Below are positions 1 through 7,536 of a stretch of DNA of 47,999 nt, piece after piece. Source of the DNA: Streptomyces milbemycinicus (lineage in GTDB: Bacteria > Actinomycetota > Actinomycetes > Streptomycetales > Streptomycetaceae); NCBI RefSeq assembly GCF_002154605.1, contig NZ_MUNE01000042.1, positions 1-47,999 of the forward strand, read 5' to 3'. Made by a program: the position numbers and the translations under genes. The notes under the pieces were generated by a model. That model was not told where the DNA came from. It saw only the letters and a list, made by a program, of their open reading frames with translations, and ran no database searches. Within the stretch, counting starts at the first letter, position 1. Each line of letters opens with the position of its first letter.

Positions 1-74
1 GTACTGGGCGCTGCGGTCGATATGCCTCCCCCAGCGGTAGCTGGGGGAGGCATATCGACCGCAGCGCCCAGTAC
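1..74. repeat. Perfect 35-bp inverted repeat with 4-nt loop
   Basis: Bases 1-35 are the exact reverse complement of 40-74, separated by the loop GGTA. The inner part, CCTCCCCCAGC and its complement, resembles hairpins that are common between Streptomyces genes. The outer 20 bp are an additional arm. The window starts exactly at the left arm, so the structure may extend further left. It could be a bidirectional terminator, the end of a mobile or duplicated segment, or an assembly fold-back. The sequence alone does not decide between these. Confidence 0.8.
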
Positions 75-191
75 GAGGGCCCGCGGCGGCAGCCGCTGAT
101 GTCGCAGCCTCCGCCCTGCGATGCTCCCCCAGTTACCGCCGGAAGGTGCCCTGCACCGGACGACGCGGGGACGCACCCCACTTCCCCGATC

Positions 192-353
192 GCCAATCTG
201 CTGGGGTTCGTCGCCGGCCACGTCCTCTACACCGGACAGCAGACCTTGCCGCATCGGCCACACCGGGATGCTGCAACGGGCCTGGGACCGGGTGCTGGAA
301 ACCAAGCCGGTGCTGCTGGTCCTCATCGGCTCGGATCTGTCGATGATGGAGGC
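192..353 (+). pseudogene. Decayed chimeric remnant of the two downstream ATPase genes
   Basis: Bases 192-251 match 1737-1802, the C-terminal coding end of the ATPase gene at 606-1859, with a 6-base gap; both encode VLYTGQQTLP. Thirteen bases later, 265-353 match 2428-2516, inside the second ATPase gene, with only a few substitutions; both encode MLQRAWDRVLETKP. The two pieces lie in different reading frames, so no joint protein is possible. They are in the same order and orientation as the intact genes, but the roughly 625 bp that separate the matching segments in the intact locus are missing. The simplest reading is an old tandem copy of the locus that suffered an internal deletion and then decayed. 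A pair of diverged relatives is the alternative. Confidence 0.75.
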
Positions 354-605
354 GCCGCTCACTCTTCGCGTGCCGACTGTTGTGCGGGGCGGCCCGGGCT
401 GAGGGCGGCTGCGGTGGCGGTGACGTGCCCGTTGCCTGGCAGCTGCTCGCCGAGCTGCTTGGCGCTCAGGATCTTCAGCTGTCGGTCGCTTGAGTGATCG
501 ATGGGCCATCGTCCGTCCGAATGCCCACCGCCCTATCGGCTGTTTGTCCACAAGGGGTCCGTCTAAATGACCATTGATCTTGGCGGTGGTGGCACTCTGT
601 GATGC
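354..605. other. No recognisable gene
   Basis: Between the chimeric remnant and the first intact ATPase gene I see no coding region with credible codon use and no clear RNA or repeat. Together with 75-191 it looks like degraded accessory DNA. A promoter for the gene at 606 must lie here, but none is obvious. Confidence 0.4.
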
Positions 606-1859
606 ATGGCAACTCGCAATGATCTGGTTCGGCGCCATGCCGAGAGCCTTGTCGCGGAAGCGCTCGATGACACACGCGTGGTGCTGGTCAACGGCGCCCG
701 TCAGGCGGGGAAGTCGACCTTGACCCGCCTGACCGCCGCGCGTCGCCGCGACCCCGTCCTGCGTCTGCTCGACGACGCGGCGACCCTGCGTGCCGCGATG
801 GACGATCCCACGGGATTCGTCGAGCACGACTCGATGATGCTCATCGATGAGATCCAGCTTGCGCCGGAACTCCTCCGTGCGATCAAGGTGGCCGTCGACC
901 TCGATCCGACGCCGGGGCGCTTCCTGCTGACCGGATCCTCGCGGATCCTTGCCATGCGGACGCTGCCGGATGCGCTGCCCGGCCGTATGGAGGTCATCGA
1001 ACTGTGGCCGTTCTCGCAAGGGGAGATCAGCGGCGGTCCGGACCGGTTCGTCGACGCGGCGTTCACTCACGGCCCCGGCCTCAGCTGCACCTCCGCTCTG
1101 CGTAAGCGCGACTATCTGGACCGCGCGGTCGTCGGCGGATTCCCCGAGGCCGTCAAGCGCACGCCCCGGCGCCGGACCGCGTTCTTCAACGCCTATCTTT
1201 CGACGCTTGTCGAACGTGATGTGCTGGAGCTCGCCAGTATCGAGCGGCACGGCGAGATCCTGAAACTCCTCGGTCTCCTTGCCGGGCGGACTGGAGGGCT
1301 GTTGGTCCCTGCGGCGCTCGCCACCGCCTCGGGTATTCCCCGCACCACGCTGGTGCGCTACCTGGAACTGCTTACCTCAGTCTTTCTGATCAAGACCATT
1401 CCGGCCTGGACCTCCGGGCTGACGGGAAGGACGGTGGGGACTGGCAAACTCGCCTTCGTCGACACCGGGATCGCCTGCCATCTGACGGGCCAGGACGCCG
1501 CCCGGCTCGCTGAGCCCGACGGCGCGGCCGGTGCCATGTTGGAGAACTTCGTCGTCATGGAGCTCGCCCGCCAGCTGACCTGGTCCGAACAGCAAGGCCG
1601 CCTCTTCCACTATCGGACCAAGGACAAGGTCGAGGTAGACGCGGTCATCGAGACGCCGCGAGGCGACGTGATCGGCATTGAGGTCAAGGCCGGGGCCACC
1701 GTGCGCACCGAGGACCTCTCGGGGCTGCGTAATCTCGCCAACCTGCTCGGGGACCGGTTCGTCGCCGGCTACGTCCTCTATACGGGACAGCAGACCTTGC
1801 CGTTCGGCGACCGGATCCGGGCTCTGCCCATGGACGCCCTGTGGCAGCTGAGCCCCTGA
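606..1859 (+). CDS. AAA ATPase, DUF4143 type, with C-terminal nuclease-like domain
   Basis: This 417-aa protein has the layout of the AAA_14/DUF4143 family. The Walker A is GARQAGKST at about residues 30-38, the Walker B is LIDEIQ around D81-E82, and a sensor-like LTGSSR lies near 109-113. A DUF4143 region follows, including YLELLTSVFLI and KLAFVDTGIA. The C-terminus carries a PD-(D/E)XK-like signature: D345 in EVDAVIE, then E359 and K361 in GIEVKAG. Length is normal for the family. The cellular role of these proteins is poorly defined; they are common in accessory regions. Another, differently built ATPase gene follows on the same strand, and a broken partial copy of both lies upstream. ATG 606 is the first good start, but its ribosome binding site is weak. 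Confidence 0.85.
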   Translation: MATRNDLVRRHAESLVAEALDDTRVVLVNGARQAGKSTLTRLTAARRRDPVLRLLDDAATLRAAMDDPTGFVEHDSMMLIDEIQLAPELLRAIKVAVDLDPTPGRFLLTGSSRILAMRTLPDALPGRMEVIELWPFSQGEISGGPDRFVDAAFTHGPGLSCTSALRKRDYLDRAVVGGFPEAVKRTPRRRTAFFNAYLSTLVERDVLELASIERHGEILKLLGLLAGRTGGLLVPAALATASGIPRTTLVRYLELLTSVFLIKTIPAWTSGLTGRTVGTGKLAFVDTGIACHLTGQDAARLAEPDGAAGAMLENFVVMELARQLTWSEQQGRLFHYRTKDKVEVDAVIETPRGDVIGIEVKAGATVRTEDLSGLRNLANLLGDRFVAGYVLYTGQQTLPFGDRIRALPMDALWQLSP

Positions 1860-1881
1860 CGGGCGGTGGGGCCGGTGGGGT

Positions 1882-1912
1882 GATCCAGCGATTCCATGCT
1901 TGTTGCTGGATC
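1882..1912 (+). terminator. Possible weak terminator hairpin
   Basis: GATCCAGC at 1882-1889 is complementary to GCTGGATC at 1905-1912, with a 15-nt loop, 22 bp after the ATPase stop codon. There is no U-tract. It could end transcription of the upstream ATPase gene, or be coincidental. Confidence 0.3.
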
Positions 1913-2039
1913 GGCCCTGGATGGTCCGGCCGGATTTGCCGTTTCCGCAGGTGACTGCGCTGTTCCCGACGTTCCGCTTCAATGTGTAGCGGCTGACCTA
2001 TCACCACATCGCTGATCTGGCAAACATGCAGGTCAGAAA

Positions 2040-2073
2040 GGGTCCGACTCCTCGGAGTCGGGCCCTTAGTTTT
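2040..2073 (+). terminator. Strong intrinsic terminator-like hairpin with T-rich tail
   Basis: Bases 2040-2065 fold into a stem of about 11-12 bp with one G-T pair and a very short loop. The stem is followed directly by TTAGTTTT. No intact gene ends immediately before it. It sits just upstream of the truncated start of the second ATPase gene, so it may be the tail of a lost gene or element. It also argues against starting that ATPase at 2026. Confidence 0.6.
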
Positions 2074-2100
2074 CCCGTGCTGGGATCGTGCTGGGATTTT

Positions 2101-3444
2101 ATGGGGACGCCGGTGCTAACCTGCGTGATGCTGCGTGGGCGGCGCCGGGTGGGCAAGTCGCGACTGGTCGAGCGGTTTGCGGAGCGCTCCGGAGCGCCCT
2201 TCTTGTTCTATGCGGCGACCGGCGCGTCCCCCAGGGATGATCTGGCACGGCTGGCCCGGGACGCCCAAGTATCGACGCTGCCGTTGGCGGGGCTGGTAGC
2301 CGCCGCGCGGCCGGAGAGCTGGGATGCCGCGTTCGACGTGCTGGCCGCGGCGCTGCCCGCCGACCGGGCGAGCGTGCTGGTCATCGACGAAGTGCCGTAC
2401 CTGATGGACACCGATGGCGCCTTTGAGGGGATGCTGCAACGGGCCTGGGATCGGGTGCTGGAAACCAAACCAGTGCTGCTGGTCCTCATCGGCTCCGATC
2501 TGTCGATGATGGAGGCACTGAACAGCTACGGACGACCCTTCCATCAGCGCGGCCGGGAGATGGTGCTGGGACCGCTCAATCCCGCCGAGGTGGGGCAGAT
2601 GCTCGGGCTGGATCCGGCGGAAGCCTTCGACGCCGCGCTGGTCACCGGCGGGTTGCCGCTGATCTGCGCGGAGTGGCCGCGGGGCGCGGGGCTTTGGGAC
2701 TTCCTGGGCGAGGCGCTGAGTGACCCGGTCTCGGCCCTGCTGGTGTCGGCCGAGCGCTCGCTGGCTGCCGAGTTCCCTCCGCAGGCTCAGGCGCGTACGG
2801 TGCTGGCGGCCATCGGCAGTGGCGAGCGAACCTTTACCAACATCGCCCGTGCGGCCGGCGGTATCGGGGCCACGCCCCTGCAGCGAGCGCTGGAGTTGCT
2901 CACGGACAAGCGGATCGTCGCCGCGGAACTGCCCGTGTCGCTGCGTCCGTCGAAGGATCGCCGCTACCGGGTGACAGATCCCTATCTGCGGTTCTGGCTG
3001 CATCTGCTCGGCCCGTCCATGGAGGAGATCGAGCGAGGGCGGGGCGATCTGACGTTGGCGCGGATCCGGGAGAGCTGGACCAGCTGGCGTGGCCGAGCCG
3101 TCGAGCCCCTTCTCCGCGAGGCCCTGGCGCGGATACTGCCCGATGACGGGCTGCCCGCGGCCCCCGCAGTGGGCGGCTACTGGACCCGCACCAACGGCGT
3201 CGAAATCGACATCGTCGGGGCGGACCGCGCCCCTGTTGCCAAGGAGCTGCTCTTCGTCGGCTCCATCAAGTGGTTGGAGCAGTCCCCCTTCGACCGGCAT
3301 GACCTGGCAGCTCTCCACCGACACCGGGCCGCCCTCACCGGCGAACCCGTTCCAGTCATGGCGGTCTCGCGCAGCGGAGTCGACTGCCCGGGCCTCGATG
3401 CCACCTACGGCCCCGGCGATTTGCTGACCGCCTGGCCGCTGTGA
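2101..3444 (+). CDS. N-terminally shortened ATP-binding protein, DUF234 type
   Basis: The protein has the Walker A GRRRVGKS (residues 13-20 from ATG 2101), a Walker B-like LVIDEVPYL, a winged-helix-like middle region, and a C-terminal DUF234-like segment with EIDIVGAD and FVGSIKW. Related proteins normally have about 20-40 residues before the P-loop, usually opening with a GRE or DRE motif; here there are only 12. In-frame codons run back to 2026, but that stretch contains a terminator-like hairpin and reads like non-coding DNA. ATG 2101, with GGGA five bases upstream, is therefore preferred. Many relatives have a glutamate two residues before the lysine of the nuclease-like motif; here it is a serine. 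Function is unknown, and the gene may be active or in decay. Confidence 0.7.
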   Translation: MGTPVLTCVMLRGRRRVGKSRLVERFAERSGAPFLFYAATGASPRDDLARLARDAQVSTLPLAGLVAAARPESWDAAFDVLAAALPADRASVLVIDEVPYLMDTDGAFEGMLQRAWDRVLETKPVLLVLIGSDLSMMEALNSYGRPFHQRGREMVLGPLNPAEVGQMLGLDPAEAFDAALVTGGLPLICAEWPRGAGLWDFLGEALSDPVSALLVSAERSLAAEFPPQAQARTVLAAIGSGERTFTNIARAAGGIGATPLQRALELLTDKRIVAAELPVSLRPSKDRRYRVTDPYLRFWLHLLGPSMEEIERGRGDLTLARIRESWTSWRGRAVEPLLREALARILPDDGLPAAPAVGGYWTRTNGVEIDIVGADRAPVAKELLFVGSIKWLEQSPFDRHDLAALHRHRAALTGEPVPVMAVSRSGVDCPGLDATYGPGDLLTAWPL

Positions 3445-3510
3445 GCAGCGGATGGCAGTGTCGCGAATCCCGTGCCGGCTGTTTGCGGCGGCGGCGCCGC
3501 GCCGATCGGT

Positions 3511-5154
3511 TCAGGCCGGCTCGATGGACAGGCGGTGGCGGAAGGCGTTCGTGGGATCGTACTGGGCCTTCACCCGCTGCAGACGCCGGTAGTTGTCCTT
3601 GTAGTAGAGGTAATGCCACGGCGTGTCCGAGGTGTTCCAGGCCGGGTCCCGCAGGTCGGCGTCGGGGTAGTTGATGTACGCCCCGTCGTTGATCTCGTTC
3701 GGGACGGGGACGCCGCCCGTGTCGGCGTACACAGCCCGGTAGAAGTTCCTGACGCCCGCCTCGTACGCGTCGGCGTCCGAGGGGCTGGGCCAGACCGTCA
3801 CGTACCCGATCTTGATGCGGGTCCCCCGGTGGGCGTACGCGGTGGCATCCGGGGCGACGTCTCCCACCTTGCCGCCGTACGTCGACAGGGTCATCACGCC
3901 CGATACGCGACCCGGGTCGGTCTCAGTCAGGTGCGAGAAGGCCGCCTCGATCTGGGGGCGGCTGAGCGTCTTCTTCGCGTAGGCCGACTTCATCTTCGTA
4001 TAGCGGCGGCTCACGCCCTCCCCGGTGCCGATCAGCGCGGCCTGGAGCCAGGGCACTTCCTTCCTCAGCCGGGTGAGCGAGTAGGCCGCGGTGCCCGCGC
4101 TGATCGCGTCGAGGTGGTCGCGCATCAGCCGCTCGGCGTTCGACTCGGTGGAGACCTGGCCCATGATGTACGGGGCGCCCAGCACGGCCGGCATCAGGAG
4201 GAGGTCGGAGTGGAGCGCGGCGGCGGGCGAGCCCGCGTCGCTGTTGGCCTCGGCCCAGGCGCCGTGGTTCTCCATCAGCCGGGTGAACGCCGCTTTGTCG
4301 AGGTCTTCCCAGCGCCACGCCGCGCTGAACGTCAACACATGCCGCGGCGGGTTCGGCAGCAGCCGTGCCGGGTCCGAGCCGCCGGCGTCGGGGGAGCGGA
4401 ACCAGTAGCGGGTCACCACCCCGAAGTTGCCGCCGCCGCCTCCGGTGTGCGCCCACCACAGGTCCCGGTGCGGGTCGCCGTCCTCGCGGGTGGCCACGAC
4501 CGTGCGCACCCGCCCGCTGCCGTCCACGGTGACGACCTCGACCCCGTACAGATGGTCGACGGTGAGCCCGTGCAGTCTGCTCAGCGTGCCGAAGCCGCCG
4601 CCCTGCACATGGCCGCCCGCGCCTACCGAGGGGCACCAGCCGCCGGGGATGGTCACGCCCCAGCCCAGGTACAGCCTGCGGTACACCTCCCCGAGCGTGG
4701 CGCCCGCCTCGACCGCGAAGGCGTTCCGCTCCGGGTCGAAGTAGACAGCCGTCATTCCGGACATGTCGATGATCATCCGGATCTCGGGATTGTCGACAAA
4801 GTCCTCGAAGCAGTGCCCGCCGCTGCGCACCGCGACGCGCAGACCTCCGTGTACCGCGTCCCGCACCGCCTCCTCTACGTGCTCGGTGCTGCCCACGATG
4901 CGCACCTGATCGGGTGATCCGGTGTAGCGCGCGTTGGTGCCACGACGCACCAGCTCGTAGTAGCGCTGATCCTTGCTGCCGACCCGCACGGGGCCGAGTG
5001 GCGGCGGGCAGGTGTCCTCCTGTCCCAGCCGGTGGTGCGCCGCGCCCGCTGCCTGCGCCCCCGTCGCCCCCGCGGTCCCGGCGGCCGAGATCCCGATCCC
5101 GGTACCGACCGCCGCCGCCGAGCGCAGCACGGAACGTCTGGTCTGCTCCCGCAT
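3511..5154 (-). CDS. Tat-secreted FAD-dependent oxidase, berberine-bridge (BBE) type
   Basis: This 547-aa enzyme starts with a twin-arginine signal (TRRSVLR, residues 5-11) followed by an Ala/Gly-rich stretch, so it is probably exported folded with its flavin. A PCMH-type FAD-binding domain follows. His114 in RSGGHC and Cys174 in GGWCPSVGAGG sit where BBE-like oxidases attach FAD through two covalent bonds. The C-terminus carries the BBE motif (YYKDNYRRLQ, then QYDPTNAF). Family members oxidise alcohols, sugars or polyketide/alkaloid intermediates; the substrate cannot be read from sequence. A LysR gene lies 87 bp upstream on the same strand and is a candidate regulator. Its 3' end converges on the ATPase gene. 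Confidence 0.88.
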   Translation of the reverse strand: MREQTRRSVLRSAAAVGTGIGISAAGTAGATGAQAAGAAHHRLGQEDTCPPPLGPVRVGSKDQRYYELVRRGTNARYTGSPDQVRIVGSTEHVEEAVRDAVHGGLRVAVRSGGHCFEDFVDNPEIRMIIDMSGMTAVYFDPERNAFAVEAGATLGEVYRRLYLGWGVTIPGGWCPSVGAGGHVQGGGFGTLSRLHGLTVDHLYGVEVVTVDGSGRVRTVVATREDGDPHRDLWWAHTGGGGGNFGVVTRYWFRSPDAGGSDPARLLPNPPRHVLTFSAAWRWEDLDKAAFTRLMENHGAWAEANSDAGSPAAALHSDLLLMPAVLGAPYIMGQVSTESNAERLMRDHLDAISAGTAAYSLTRLRKEVPWLQAALIGTGEGVSRRYTKMKSAYAKKTLSRPQIEAAFSHLTETDPGRVSGVMTLSTYGGKVGDVAPDATAYAHRGTRIKIGYVTVWPSPSDADAYEAGVRNFYRAVYADTGGVPVPNEINDGAYINYPDADLRDPAWNTSDTPWHYLYYKDNYRRLQRVKAQYDPTNAFRHRLSIEPA

Positions 5155-5241
5155 TGCCCACTCCCCCTTCGTCGCCCGTTTTCCGCGACTCCTATGGATT
5201 TGGATAGGGGGCCAAAGGTGCCGGAGCGCCTTTAAGCGGAT

Positions 5242-6153
5242 CTAAAGCGCAACCGTGCAGCCGCTGGACCCCACCTCCAGGCAGCAGTTGGCAAAGTCCC
5301 GGACGACCGGATTGTCGTCGTCGGCCGGGGTCCAGGCGACGGCGGCCCGGCTCGGGCTGACTCCGGTGACGGGGCGGTAGACGACGCCGGGGCGGGCGTA
5401 AAAGCGGGCGGCGGATTCGGGGGCGAGAGCGATGCCGTAGCCGTTGGCGATGGCGTTGAGCCAGTCGTCGGGCTGGTCGGTGACGGCGCCGATGCGGACC
5501 GGGTGCCCTTCGCGTTCGTCGGCGGCCAGCCAGTAGTCGCGCCAGGGGCCCGATTCGGCGGGGGCCGCGACGAAGGGTTCGTCCCAGAGGTCTCGGAAGG
5601 GGATCACGTCGCGGGTGGCGAGAGGGTGTGCCGCGGCGAGGGCGACGCAGCGGGGTTCGGTGAACAGGGGCGTCACGCGCAGGGTGTCCTGGCCGGGGAA
5701 GGGGAGGCGCACCAGGGCGACGTCGGCCTCTCCGTCGGACAGGCCCGCTGAGGGGTTGGCCCAGGAGGCCTGCCGCATCTGGGCGCGCCAGCCCGGTCGG
5801 CGGCGGGAGAACTCGGCGACGATGGGCTGGGTCGCCTCATTGGCTCCGCTGGCCACGAAGCCGACGCGCAGCACACGGGCGGCCCGGCTCGCGGCGGCCT
5901 TCGTCTCGCGGAGGATTTGGTCCCAGCCGGCCAGCAGGGCGGGTGCCCGCTCGGCCAGGGCGCGGCCCGGTTCGGTGAGGGTCATACCGGACCGGGAGCG
6001 GGTGAACAGCGCCGTGCCGAGCTGGGTCTCCAGCTGCTTGATCTGCTTGGTCAGCGCGGGTTGGGAGACGAACAGCCGCCGGGCCGCATGGGTGAGGTTC
6101 CCTTCCTCCGCCACGGCGACGAAGTAGCGCAGCAACCGCGTGTCGATGTCCAT
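5242..6153 (-). CDS. LysR-family transcriptional regulator
   Basis: The 303-aa protein opens with the standard LysR winged helix-turn-helix (MDIDTRLLRYFVAVAEEGN, then THAARRLFVSQPALTKQI), followed by a periplasmic-binding-fold sensor domain. Length is typical. It lies upstream of the flavin oxidase on the same strand, and its start faces the divergent DoxX-like gene across about 100 bp. Either neighbour could be its target. LysR proteins usually regulate themselves and the adjacent divergent gene. The ligand is unknown. Confidence 0.9.
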   Translation of the reverse strand: MDIDTRLLRYFVAVAEEGNLTHAARRLFVSQPALTKQIKQLETQLGTALFTRSRSGMTLTEPGRALAERAPALLAGWDQILRETKAAASRAARVLRVGFVASGANEATQPIVAEFSRRRPGWRAQMRQASWANPSAGLSDGEADVALVRLPFPGQDTLRVTPLFTEPRCVALAAAHPLATRDVIPFRDLWDEPFVAAPAESGPWRDYWLAADEREGHPVRIGAVTDQPDDWLNAIANGYGIALAPESAARFYARPGVVYRPVTGVSPSRAAVAWTPADDDNPVVRDFANCCLEVGSSGCTVAL

Positions 6154-6252
6154 GCCGCCAGGTTATGGAGGCGGGTATTGGACGGCGCTCCGAGCCCGGA
6201 CGAGGCTGGTCGGCGGGGACAGATTGGCAGGGACGGAGAGGAAGGGGCGCGC

Positions 6253-6603
6253 GTGTTCAGCGTGTACGTGGCCGTCACCGTCGTCGCGATCGTGGCGAAT
6301 GCCGGGATCGCGGTGGCGGATCTGGCGAAGGCGGAGTTCGTGCTCGCGAACTCGGCGGAAGTGGGTGTTCCGCGGGGCTGGATCCCCTGGCTCGCCGCGC
6401 TCAAGGCCGCTGGGGCCGCCGGGCTGCTGCTGGGGCTTGTGGGGGTCCGGTTCATCGGGGTGGCCGCCGCGGTGGGGCTGGTGCTGTTCTTCGTCGGTGC
6501 CGTCGGGGCGCATATGCGCAGGCGCGTCTTCCACAACATCGCGTTTCCCGTGGGGTATCTGGGGCTGGCTGTCGCGGCTCTCGTCCTTGGGCTTGTGCGG
6601 TAG
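6253..6603 (+). CDS. DoxX-like small membrane protein
   Basis: A 116-aa protein with about four hydrophobic segments, matching the DoxX-like layout of small actinobacterial membrane proteins (VAVTVVAIVANAGIAVAD, a middle GLLLGLVGVRFIGVAAAV, and a C-terminal GLAVAALVLGLV). GTG 6253 is chosen because GAGAGGAAGGGG lies just upstream; the longer open frame back to 5917 is antisense to the LysR gene. It is divergent from the LysR regulator and may be under its control. Some DoxX proteins take part in redox or thiol-stress responses, but no such role can be assigned here. Confidence 0.78.
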   Translation: MFSVYVAVTVVAIVANAGIAVADLAKAEFVLANSAEVGVPRGWIPWLAALKAAGAAGLLLGLVGVRFIGVAAAVGLVLFFVGAVGAHMRRRVFHNIAFPVGYLGLAVAALVLGLVR

Positions 6604-6636
6604 CAGGCTGTAAGCCGGGCTGGGACAATGACATTG

Positions 6637-7443
6637 ATGCGCGTTTCTCTGGTCCAGCTCTCGGTCTCGGACGCGGAATCAGCCGACGACCGCCGGGCAC
6701 GCGCCGCCGCATTGGTCCGCGGCCGGGCGGGCGACGACGTCGTGGTACTGCCCGAGCTCTGGACGACGGGCGCCTGGGCCTACGACGACTGGCAGACCGG
6801 CGCCGAGCCCATCAGCACCGACGGGCCGACCCTGCGCGCCATGTCGGCCGCGGCCAGGTCCGCGGCCGTGTGGTTGCATGCGGGCACGGTGGTCGAGCGC
6901 GACGGCGACGGCGCGCTCTACAACACCGCGCTGGTCTTCGACCGGACGGGGGCGCTGCGCGGTGCGTACCGCAAGATCCACCGCTATGGCTTCGACACCG
7001 GCGAGGCCGCCTGGATGGCCGCCGGGCGGGATGTGGTGACGGTTCCCACCGAACTCGGCGAGCTCGGCCTCGCCACCTGCTACGACCTGCGGTTTCCCGA
7101 GCTGTTCCGGGCCCTGGTCGATGCCGGGACCGAGATCCTGGCCGTGCCCGCCGCCTGGCCGGCCGGGCGGCGCGAACAATGGCGGATCCTGGTGCGCGCC
7201 CGTGCGGTCGAGGAGCAGGCCGTCGTCCTGGCGTGCTGCGCCGCGGGGACCCACGGCGGGATGGAGCAGGCGGGCGGCAGCCTGGTGGTCGATCCATGGG
7301 GCACGGTGCTCGCCGAGGCCGGGGCCGACGAGGAGATCCTGACCGCGGAGGTCGAGATGGACGCGGTCGCGGCGATCCGCGCGGAGCTTCCGGTCCTGCG
7401 GGACCGCGTGCTCGCCATCGCGGCACCCGGGGCGGGGCGCTGA
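6637..7443 (+). CDS. Carbon-nitrogen hydrolase, nitrilase superfamily
   Basis: A 268-aa amidase-type hydrolase. From ATG 6637 the catalytic triad is visible: Glu40 in VVLPELWTTG, Lys113 in YRKIHRYGFD and Cys148 in GLATCYDLRFPEL. The family splits amide C-N bonds; close relatives of this size act on omega-amides or similar small amides. Another ATG at 6628 would add three residues, but MRVSLVQLSV is the usual family opening. It follows the DoxX-like gene by about 30 bp and may be co-transcribed. It converges with the M1 peptidase gene. Confidence 0.85.
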   Translation: MRVSLVQLSVSDAESADDRRARAAALVRGRAGDDVVVLPELWTTGAWAYDDWQTGAEPISTDGPTLRAMSAAARSAAVWLHAGTVVERDGDGALYNTALVFDRTGALRGAYRKIHRYGFDTGEAAWMAAGRDVVTVPTELGELGLATCYDLRFPELFRALVDAGTEILAVPAAWPAGRREQWRILVRARAVEEQAVVLACCAAGTHGGMEQAGGSLVVDPWGTVLAEAGADEEILTAEVEMDAVAAIRAELPVLRDRVLAIAAPGAGR

Positions 7444-7488
7444 GGACGCCCTCGCCCAGGCCGCGCCGGGGCGATCGCGTTACGGCCG

Positions 7489-7536
7489 CTTCGGCTTGCC
7501 GTTCGCGTCACGGCTTCTTCGGCTTGCCGTTCGCGT
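7489..7536. repeat. 28-bp-period tandem duplication at the end of the M1 peptidase gene
   Basis: A 20-bp stretch at 7489-7508 recurs exactly at 7517-7536. The second copy encodes the last codons of the minus-strand M1 peptidase (NGKPKKP); the first lies at and just beyond its stop codon. It looks like a small local duplication of the gene's 3' end. Confidence 0.8.

Noticed and set aside
2026..2100. Longer N-terminus for the second ATPase from ATG 2026
   Set aside because: The added stretch contains a strong terminator-like hairpin and has no similarity to the family's usual N-terminus.
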